DNA of 12,340 bases, taken from assembly GCA_023425905.1 (NCBI GenBank), contig JAFABT010000117.1, positions 1 through 12,340 of the forward strand, in the 5' to 3' direction. The stretch is from Actinomycetes bacterium (lineage in GTDB: Bacteria > Actinomycetota > Actinomycetes > Actinomycetales > Cellulomonadaceae). Both the position numbers and the translations under genes were made by a program. Below, piece after piece: positions 7,163 through 12,340 of this stretch (positions are counted from its first letter, which is position 1; every line of letters begins with the position of its first letter). The notes below the pieces were generated by a model. The model saw only the letters and a program-made list of their open reading frames with translations. It was not told the DNA's origin and searched no databases.

Positions 7163-8990
7163 ACGCATCGGGCGCCGCCTGGTACTTCGCGCTCGCCCGG
7201 ATCGCCCCGAGGTCGAATCCGACGACGACGACGTGGGCGTCCGTGCCCTGGACGATCGTGTAGGTGAGCGACACGGTGACCGACGGCTGCTCGATCGTCA
7301 CCCCGCACGGTGCGGTGCTGCACGCAGGATCCGATCCCGTCCGCGTCGTCGCCGAGGGCCGCACCTCGACCTTGCCCTCCGCGAACACGGTGCGCCCGCC
7401 GACGGTCTTGACGACCTGCGGGATGGTCACCGAGGTGCCTGAGCCTGCCGGTGAAAGGTTGACGGTCGCCATGGTCGTGCCGTTCCACACCTGGAGGCTC
7501 CCCGAGCGCGAGAAGGCCGGCGGGACGGCGATCTTGCCGACGCCGTGCTCGGTCCGCACCGAGTCCGCGTACCCCGTGAGCTGGACGAGCTGCGTGGGCC
7601 CGCTGCCGCCGGCAGGCAAGGACCATCCGCCCGACGCCATCGTCATCGAGGCGAGCGCACGGCTCGCGCCCGCGGAGACGCACCCGGCGTCGGCGATCGT
7701 CGTGCACCCCACCGCCGCGCTCGTCGAGGCGGCCGTCGGGAACCGTGCCGTCCACGCGTCGCGCGTCGAGGCGCCCGTCGTCGTGATGAGCGGGAAGGTC
7801 GCGCCCGGGATCGTGAGGGACGCCGACATGCCGGCCTCGGACCCGACGGTTCCCTGCGAGCACGGCTGGTCGACCGGGACGCCGGTACGGCAGCTGCCGC
7901 CGGCCTTCGCCCGTGCCGCGCCCGACAACGACGACGGCGGGTTGAGCAGGATCGAGTGCTCGGTGCCGCTGATGAGCCGCGAGCCCGTCGTCCCGGTGTT
8001 CGCCGGGACGTCGGCAGGGTTGGGCGGGGCAGCACCTGCGGCGCCGACATCGGAGGAGGCCGAGTTCACGGCCTGGCCGCGACCCTGCTCCGCGTTGCCG
8101 GTGTCCGTCGTGAGCGCGCTACCGGCGGCGGTGACCCGCGAGCCTGCGATCGAGGCCTGGAACGAGGTCATCGTCGCCGCCGACTCCGACGTCGACATCT
8201 GCGCCATGACGACGTCTGAGCCGGGCAGGACCGTCGAGGCCTGCGGGGCGGCCTCGGGCGAGCCGGGGGCCGCGGACAGGTCGAGCTCGAACCCCGCGAG
8301 GGTGAGCGTCGGGCTGCGTGCGCCGGCGTCCGCGTCGAGCATCGCCTGGCAGGCGCCGAGGAAGGGCGTCTCGGCGGCCTCGCCGCAGCCGCCGCTCGGG
8401 GCGTACGCCGACGAGCGGACGAGCACGTGCCGCTCGACGTCGGTGTTGCGCGGCGTCCACGTGACGATGACCGTGAGGTTGACGACGCCCGTGGGCATCG
8501 AGCTCTCGCGCGACACGTAGGACCGGGCCGTGAAGACGGTGTCGGGGATGGCAGGGTCCGTCACGAGGGTGACGTTCGACCCGCTGAGGTCGTAGAGCGG
8601 CGGCGCTGCCGGGACCTGCGCACCGGTGGGCGCGTTCGCGATGTCCATCGACGTGATGATCATGCCCTCGTCGATGGCGCTGTCGAAGGCCGGCTTGAGC
8701 ACACCACCCGGGGCGAAGGGGTCGGGACCCGCGCTCGAGTACGCGTCATCGTTGCCACGCAGGATCGTGGCCCAGGGCAGGGCGCGCAGCTCCTCCATGA
8801 CCTCGTTCGCGACCGCAGTGCCCTGCTGGCGCTGCTTCGCGTGGACCGTCGTCACGAGAGCGGAGGTCTGCACGGCGATGAGGACGACGAGGACGCCCGT
8901 GATGATCATCATCGCGATGAGGAGCTCGACGAGGCTGAAGCCGTCCTCGGCGCCATTGCCGTCGCGGAGCGCACGTAGACGTGCCCGCAT
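7161..8990 (-). CDS. Large PilV-like modular minor pilin
   Basis: The 609-aa product starts with a class III prepilin signal: a 17-residue leader (RARLRALRDGNGAEDG) then FSLVELLIAMMIITGVLVV with Glu22 at mature +5. The pilin helix continues through EVMEELRALPW at about 63-73, typical of PilV/GspI. Ordinary PilV is 150-200 aa. Here about 400 extra residues, rich in Ala, Ser, Thr and Gly, form an extracellular region that I cannot assign. It has eight cysteines in four close pairs (202/214, 367/377, 429/437, 557/562), suggesting local disulfide loops, and a Val/Thr-rich beta-like C-terminus. Such modular pilins are known in other bacteria as tip adhesins; that role here is inference. ATG 8990 is chosen for AAGGGAG 7 nt upstream. 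Upstream in-frame starts (9014, 9059) lack one. It is the first gene of the minor-pilin/pilD operon, after a terminator. Confidence 0.82.
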   Translation of the reverse strand: MRARLRALRDGNGAEDGFSLVELLIAMMIITGVLVVLIAVQTSALVTTVHAKQRQQGTAVANEVMEELRALPWATILRGNDDAYSSAGPDPFAPGGVLKPAFDSAIDEGMIITSMDIANAPTGAQVPAAPPLYDLSGSNVTLVTDPAIPDTVFTARSYVSRESSMPTGVVNLTVIVTWTPRNTDVERHVLVRSSAYAPSGGCGEAAETPFLGACQAMLDADAGARSPTLTLAGFELDLSAAPGSPEAAPQASTVLPGSDVVMAQMSTSESAATMTSFQASIAGSRVTAAGSALTTDTGNAEQGRGQAVNSASSDVGAAGAAPPNPADVPANTGTTGSRLISGTEHSILLNPPSSLSGAARAKAGGSCRTGVPVDQPCSQGTVGSEAGMSASLTIPGATFPLITTTGASTRDAWTARFPTAASTSAAVGCTTIADAGCVSAGASRALASMTMASGGWSLPAGGSGPTQLVQLTGYADSVRTEHGVGKIAVPPAFSRSGSLQVWNGTTMATVNLSPAGSGTSVTIPQVVKTVGGRTVFAEGKVEVRPSATTRTGSDPACSTAPCGVTIEQPSVTVSLTYTIVQGTDAHVVVVGFDLGAIRASAKYQAAPDA

Positions 8991-8997
8991 CTGACTG

Positions 8998-9004
8998 CTC
9001 CCTT
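8998..9004 (-). promoter_or_regulatory. Ribosome binding site deciding the PilV-like start
   Basis: AAGGGAG on the minus strand with a 7-nt spacer to ATG 8990 fixes the start of the 609-aa pilin, removing 23 residues from the longest open frame. The remaining 9005-9099 region shows no convincing promoter and no small gene. Confidence 0.65.
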
Positions 9005-9099
9005 CACCGCTCATCGACGTCACGGTACTGCGTCGCCGTCCGGAATGTGCCACAAACACGCTGGTCAGAAGGGATATCTGGGACAGCGCGGTACGTGCC

Positions 9100-9133
9100 G
9101 CTGGGGCGGGAGGTCTTCACCTCCCGCCCCAGC
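9100..9133 (-). terminator. Very strong terminator after pilA
   Basis: Arms 9100-9114 and 9119-9133 are perfectly complementary (15 bp, mostly G/C) around a 4-nt loop. No T-run follows on the minus strand, as is common in actinobacteria. It separates the pilin gene from the minor-pilin operon, limiting read-through so that pilA mRNA can exceed the downstream genes. Confidence 0.85.
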
Positions 9134-9150
9134 GTCGTGCTCAGTTCACA

Positions 9151-9167
9151 GGTAGCGTGGCGCTACC
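9151..9167 (-). other. Hairpin directly after the pilA stop
   Basis: GGTAGCG (9151-9157) and CGCTACC (9161-9167) form a perfect 7-bp stem with a 3-nt loop, two bases past the pilA stop codon. With the larger hairpin at 9100-9133 it makes a tandem pair, which could protect the 3' end of an abundant pilin mRNA or assist termination. Confidence 0.55.
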
Positions 9168-9169
9168 GA

Positions 9170-9577
9170 TCACGGGGCCTCTTCGAGACCGGCCGCAGCC
9201 GAGTACGTGAAGGTCTTCGTGTTGGACGAGAACGAGTTCGTCCCGGTGATCGTCCAGTCGGTCGCCGACGTGCACGCGACGGTCACGTTGACGTTGTCCG
9301 AGACGTTCGAGACGTCCGTGCCGGAGAGCGAGTACTTGTCCGCGCCCTGGGCGAACGTCGGGCACGCCGTGTTGTCGATGAACCAGGTGGCGTACTCCTT
9401 GCCGAGGGTCGACACGTCGGCCTTCGTCGCGGCGTCCTGCGCCTTGTCACGCTGGCTGAGGAACATCGGGACGGCGATGGCCGCGAGGATGCCGATGATG
9501 ATGATGACGACGAGGAGCTCGACGAGGGTGAAGCCCTGGTCCTTCTCCTCCGTGGCCTTGCGCATACGAGCGATCAC
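9170..9577 (-). CDS. pilA: Type IV major pilin PilA (prepilin)
   Basis: The 135-aa prepilin is the probable main fibre subunit. The leader (residues 1-15, ending KDQG) is cleaved by PilD before Phe16. The mature protein begins FTLVELLVVIIIIGILAAIA with Glu20 at +5, the classical N-methylated pilin helix, including Pro37 where pilins kink. The globular domain is short, with two cysteines (Cys72, Cys102) likely forming one disulfide, and Ser/Thr/Asn-rich strands. The mature length of about 120 aa is small for type IVa pilins and fits monoderm pilins. The start is GTG 9577, with AAGGAG and a 6-nt spacer upstream. ATG at codon 5 is a weaker alternative. It is monocistronic by layout: 214-bp upstream regulatory region and tandem hairpins downstream. 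Its short size and strong expression signals favour the major pilin over a minor one. Confidence 0.95.
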   Translation of the reverse strand: MIARMRKATEEKDQGFTLVELLVVIIIIGILAAIAVPMFLSQRDKAQDAATKADVSTLGKEYATWFIDNTACPTFAQGADKYSLSGTDVSNVSDNVNVTVACTSATDWTITGTNSFSSNTKTFTYSAAAGLEEAP

Positions 9578-9656
9578 GGTGCTCTCCTTCGAGAAACATG
9601 GTCAATGTGGATGTCGAACTAAGGACCGACCCGAGGGCCGGCTGAGTGGTACACCG

Positions 9657-9687
9657 ACCTCATCGGTCACGCCACACCCCGGCTTGA
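9657..9687 (-). promoter_or_regulatory. Sigma-28-like promoter candidate for pilA
   Basis: Read on the minus strand, TCAAG (9687-9683), a 15-nt spacer (9682-9668) and ACCGATGAGGT (9667-9657) are the same two boxes at the same spacing as upstream of pilM. The -10-like box matches the GCCGATAA-type element of FliA/SigD/WhiG promoters at six of eight positions (ACCGATGA). Transcription from about 9650 would give a leader of roughly 70 nt before the GTG start. Confidence 0.62.
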
Positions 9688-9735
9688 GGTCCACGTACGA
9701 CTTCTTTTTTCGTATTCACCCGTCGCGTCCGAGAT

Positions 9736-9753
9736 GTCCGTTCAGTCCGTTCA
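9736..9753 (-). repeat. Tandem 9-bp direct repeat upstream of pilA
   Basis: Two perfect adjacent copies of TGAACGGAC (minus strand) occupy 9753-9745 and 9744-9736. They lie about 50 bp upstream of the promoter-like element and some 90 bp upstream of its predicted start, a usual location for an activator or response-regulator site. Between repeat and promoter there is an A-run (minus strand AAAAAA near 9713-9718). The rest of the 9578-9791 gap holds no small gene I can support. Confidence 0.55.
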
Positions 9754-9791
9754 CCTGCGACGACGCGCTGACGCGATTGCGCCCAACCGCG

Positions 9792-11015
9792 TCACTGCAC
9801 AAGCTCGAACACAGAGAAGATCGGCATGTAGAGCGCGATGATCATGCCACCGACGATCGCGCCGATGAACACGATCATGAGCGGCTCGATGAGGCTCGTG
9901 AGCTGGCTCGCAGTCGCTTCGACCTCCTGGTCGTAGAAGTCAGCGACCTTCTCGAGCATCGTGTCGAGCGCACCGGTGTCCTCACCGACAGCCATCATCT
10001 GCACGACCATGGGCGGGAACACGGGGTGCTGCGCGAGCGGGCCCGACAGCGACTCACCCGTCCGGACCGACTCCTGGACGTCCTTGGCCGCTCGCTCGAT
10101 GACGAGGTTGCCCGACGCCTGCCCAACGGTGTCGAGCGCCTGGAGGATCGGCACACCGGCGTGGATCATCGTGCCGAAGTTGCGGGTGAAGCGCGCCACC
10201 GCGATCTTGCGGAACAGGTCGCCGAACACCGGCAGCTTGAGCTTGAGCGGGTCGAGCTTCTCCCGCACCGAGAGGTCGTTCTTGTGCTTCGACCACCACC
10301 ACATCCCGAGCCCGATGACCGCGATGAGCGGGAAGATGCCGATCTTCAGCCCGTCCGCCATGGCGACGAGGATGAGCGTCGGCACCGGCAGCTCGCCGCC
10401 GAGCGACGCGAACATGCCCTCGAAGACGGGGACGATGAACAGGAGCATGCCGACCGTCGCAAGGATCGCGATGATGAGCACGACGACGGGGTAGGTCATC
10501 GCGGACTTGATCTGCCCACGCAGCCGCACCTCGTTCTCGAAGTTCTCCGCGATCGAGACGAGCACCTTGTCGAGGAACCCGCCGATCTCCCCCGCCTTGA
10601 CCATGTTGATCATGAGCGGAGGGAACACGAGCGGGTGCTTGCCGAGCGCCACCGACAGCGCGGTGCCGACCTCGACGTCGTTGCGCACCTGGGCGATGAT
10701 CTTCTGCAGCGCAGCGTTCTCCGTCTGCTCCGCGAGGATGACGAGGGCGCGCAGCAGCGACAGCCCGGAGTCGATCATCGTCGCGAGCTGCCGCGACATG
10801 ATCGCGACGTCCTTGAGCCCGATGCGGTCCGAGCCCGGCAGCTTGATCTCGGTCTTGAGGCCCGCCTTCGACACCTCGGAGATCGACACCGGCGCGAGCC
10901 CCATGCCCTTGAGGCGGCTCGCCACCGCAGCCTGGTTGGCCGCGTCGATCCGACCCTTGACGATCTTCCCCGAGCGGTCCCGGACCGCGTACTCGAACGT
11001 CTTGGTGGCTGCCAT
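9792..11015 (-). CDS. pilC: Type IV pilus inner-membrane platform protein PilC
   Basis: The 407-aa polytopic protein is of the GspF/PilC family, the membrane platform on which PilB and PilT act during pilin insertion and removal. It has two GspF domains, about residues 71-194 and 274-396, with the paired signatures VKAGEIGGFLD (139-149) and MAVGEDTGALD (341-351). Membrane segments fall at about 174-197, 218-240 and 376-398. The N-terminal FEYAVRDRSGKIVKGRIDA is the usual PilC start, and the end LYMPIFSVFELVQ is typical. Length is the family norm of about 400. ATG 11015 overlaps the pilT stop by one base (TGATG) and the Shine-Dalgarno is weak, so coupling to pilT is likely. A regulatory region, not a terminator I can recognise, follows. 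Confidence 0.97.
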   Translation of the reverse strand: MAATKTFEYAVRDRSGKIVKGRIDAANQAAVASRLKGMGLAPVSISEVSKAGLKTEIKLPGSDRIGLKDVAIMSRQLATMIDSGLSLLRALVILAEQTENAALQKIIAQVRNDVEVGTALSVALGKHPLVFPPLMINMVKAGEIGGFLDKVLVSIAENFENEVRLRGQIKSAMTYPVVVLIIAILATVGMLLFIVPVFEGMFASLGGELPVPTLILVAMADGLKIGIFPLIAVIGLGMWWWSKHKNDLSVREKLDPLKLKLPVFGDLFRKIAVARFTRNFGTMIHAGVPILQALDTVGQASGNLVIERAAKDVQESVRTGESLSGPLAQHPVFPPMVVQMMAVGEDTGALDTMLEKVADFYDQEVEATASQLTSLIEPLMIVFIGAIVGGMIIALYMPIFSVFELVQ

Positions 11016-12340
11016 CAGGCGTCAGACCTTCCGTAGCTGTGCGACCCGCTGCCCCCGGAGCTGAAGCGCCCGGTCAGCCGGTTGAAGTCCTCGGCGTGGT
11101 GACACTTCTCCAGGCCGGTCTCGTAGGTGATCTTGCCGATCTTCACGAGGTCGGCGAGGTGCTGGTCCATCGTGTGCATGCCCTGCTGCGCGCCCGCCTG
11201 CATCGAGGAGTAGATCTGGTGCGTCTTGCCCTCCCGGACGAGGTTGCGGATCGCCGGGGTCGCGACGAGGACCTCGGTCGCGACGACGCGGCCCTGTCCG
11301 TCGGCCGTCTTGCACAGCGTCTGGCAGACGACGCCCTGGAGGGCGGCGGCGAGCTGCGTGCGAACCTGCGACTGCTGGTGGCTCGGGAAGACGTCGATGA
11401 CGCGGTCGATCGTCTGCGCGGCGTCCTGCGTGTGAAGCGTCGCGAAGACGAGGTGGCCGGTCTCCGCGGCCGTGAGGGCCACAGAGATCGTCTCGAGGTC
11501 ACGCATCTCGCCGACGAGGATGATGTCGGGGTCCTGCCGCAGCACGTGCTTGAGCGCGTTGCCGAAGGAGTGGGTGTCCTCCCCCACCTCGCGCTGGTTG
11601 ACGATCGACTTCTTGTGCCGGTGGAGGAACTCGATCGGGTCCTCGACCGTCATGATGTGGTCCGATCGCGTCCGGTTGGCGAGGTCGACGATCGCGGCGA
11701 GCGTCGTCGACTTGCCCGACCCCGTGGGGCCCGTGACGAGAACGAGCCCGCGCGGCAGGTTCGCGAACCCACCGACGACGGGCGGGACACCGAGCTGCTC
11801 GAGGGGCTTGATCTCGTAGGGGATGACACGGAACGCGGCACCGATCGAGTCGCGCTGCTGGTAGAGGTTGACGCGGAACCGGGCCTGTCCCCGCACCGCG
11901 TACGCGAAGTCGAGCTCGAGCTCGGCCTCGTAGGTCTCGCGCTGCCGCTGGGTGAGCACCTGGTAGATGCTTCGTCGCAGCGACTCGCCCTGGATGGGGG
12001 GGAACGTGTCCGCGAGCGGACGCAGCGAGCCCGACACCCGCACCATCGGCGGAGCACCGGTCGTGAGGTGGAGGTCCGAGGCGCCCGACGCCACCATCGC
12101 GAGCAGGACCTCGTCGAGCGCGAGGTCGTCCTGCCCGACCTCCTGGCTCATCCCGACGCGGCCACCACGCTCGCCTGCGACCTGACGCGGCGGCGCCTGC
12201 CCGGGCTGCGGGCCCACGCCCGTCGCCGGAGGAAGACCGGCGGGCTGGGCGGGTGCCGCCTGCTGCGCGGGCATCGTCTGGGTCGGCGCGGGCCGGTACT
12301 GCCCTGGCTGCGCGCCGCCGGGCGCCTGCTGCCCGTACGG
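11015..12340 (-). CDS. pilT: Type IV pilus retraction ATPase PilT (5' end off window)
   Basis: A hexameric cytoplasmic ATPase that powers pilus retraction. Numbered from the in-frame ATG at 12274: N-terminal PAS-like domain at about 50-165 (ASDLHLTTGAPP), Walker A GPTGSGKST at 182-190, Asp box VEDPIEF at 210-216, Walker B with Glu256 in IILVGEMRD (251-259), His box HLVFATLHT at 274-282, and the PilT-specific AIRNLVRE at 341-348, which separates it from PilB. The frame stays open to the window edge (22 more codons), and the whole N-terminal part is rich in Pro, Gln, Ala and Gly. Neither ATG 12274 nor ATG 12151 has a Shine-Dalgarno, so the start is probably upstream, outside the window. If 12151 is the start, the protein has ordinary PilT length. 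It overlaps pilC by one base. pilB is not seen and may lie upstream. Confidence 0.95.
   Translation of the reverse strand, partial: PYGQQAPGGAQPGQYRPAPTQTMPAQQAAPAQPAGLPPATGVGPQPGQAPPRQVAGERGGRVGMSQEVGQDDLALDEVLLAMVASGASDLHLTTGAPPMVRVSGSLRPLADTFPPIQGESLRRSIYQVLTQRQRETYEAELELDFAYAVRGQARFRVNLYQQRDSIGAAFRVIPYEIKPLEQLGVPPVVGGFANLPRGLVLVTGPTGSGKSTTLAAIVDLANRTRSDHIMTVEDPIEFLHRHKKSIVNQREVGEDTHSFGNALKHVLRQDPDIILVGEMRDLETISVALTAAETGHLVFATLHTQDAAQTIDRVIDVFPSHQQSQVRTQLAAALQGVVCQTLCKTADGQGRVVATEVLVATPAIRNLVREGKTHQIYSSMQAGAQQGMHTMDQHLADLVKIGKITYETGLEKCHHAEDFNRLTGRFSSGGSGSHSYGRSDA

Noticed and set aside
7151..7168. ATG at 7168 as the start of the PilW-like protein.
   Set aside because: The Shine-Dalgarno GAGGAG lies inside that extension, 6 nt before ATG 7150.
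9009..9019. GTCGATGAGCG upstream of the PilV-like gene, similar to the -10-like box of pilA and pilM.
   Set aside because: No TCAAG-like box at the right distance, and a start from here would leave almost no leader before the ribosome binding site.
9600..9660. Short minus-strand frame starting at the ATG near 9661 (14 codons) as a leader peptide.
   Set aside because: It has no ribosome binding site and overlaps the promoter-like element; nothing supports translation.
9637..9683. Three-tier hairpin (arms 9637-9641/9679-9683, 9646-9649/9672-9675, 9653-9657/9663-9667) considered as a riboswitch in the pilA leader, possibly a c-di-GMP type.
   Set aside because: It lacks the conserved c-di-GMP riboswitch core and lies on top of the promoter-like element, so most of it would not be transcribed. 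Pairing is probably chance in GC-rich DNA.
9676..9720. T-rich run on the plus strand (9713-9718) as a plus-strand terminator tail.
   Set aside because: No plus-strand gene precedes it and the nearest strong stem ends about 30 bases earlier.
48..12185. Long plus-strand open frames (for example 601-2160, 5052-6521, 7264-8520, 9207-11036).
   Set aside because: All lie antisense to well-supported minus-strand genes, translate to Arg/Ala/Gly/Ser-rich sequence without domains, and are expected in high-GC DNA.

Overview
The window reads as chromosomal DNA of a high-GC monoderm actinobacterium, probably a Micrococcales/Cellulomonadaceae-type organism. This is inferred from the strong G/C bias at third positions, GTG starts, GC-rich terminators without clear U-tracts, and a type IV pilus set without an outer-membrane secretin. 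Every gene I accept lies on the minus strand. The plus strand holds only antisense shadow frames. No RNA genes, insertion sequences, phage genes or CRISPR arrays were seen.

Read in the direction of transcription (right to left), the window is a nearly complete type IV pilus (T4P) locus followed by one shikimate-pathway gene. (1) 12340-9792: pilT (retraction ATPase, 5' end off the window) and pilC (inner-membrane platform), overlapping by one base. (2) 9791-9578: a 214-bp regulatory region with a perfect tandem 9-bp repeat and a promoter-like bipartite element. (3) 9577-9170: pilA (major pilin), followed by two hairpins, the second a very strong terminator. (4) 8990-4087: a minor-pilin cassette made of a 609-aa PilV-like modular pilin, a 222-aa PilW-like pilin and a 525-aa PilX-like protein, ending in the prepilin peptidase pilD. 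(5) 4086-3974: a 113-bp gap with a second copy of the same bipartite promoter-like element. (6) 3973-1399: pilM-pilN-pilO, the cytoplasmic and membrane alignment complex, ending at a terminator. (7) 1283-66: aroC (chorismate synthase), ending at a perfect 16-bp-stem terminator.

Together the genes would process prepilins (PilD), assemble PilA fibres with large minor pilins probably at the tip (PilV/W/X-like), and drive assembly and retraction through PilC, PilT and PilMNO. The extension ATPase PilB is not in the window and may lie upstream of pilT. pilP and pilQ are absent between pilO and aroC, as expected without an outer membrane.

The most notable observation is that the pilA and pilM upstream regions share TCAAG-N15-CCGATGAGGT with identical spacing. 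This resembles sigma-28 (FliA/WhiG/SigD) promoters and would tie pilus production to a motility or development sigma factor. The two largest minor-pilin-like proteins carry extracellular domains that I cannot assign to a known family by eye.
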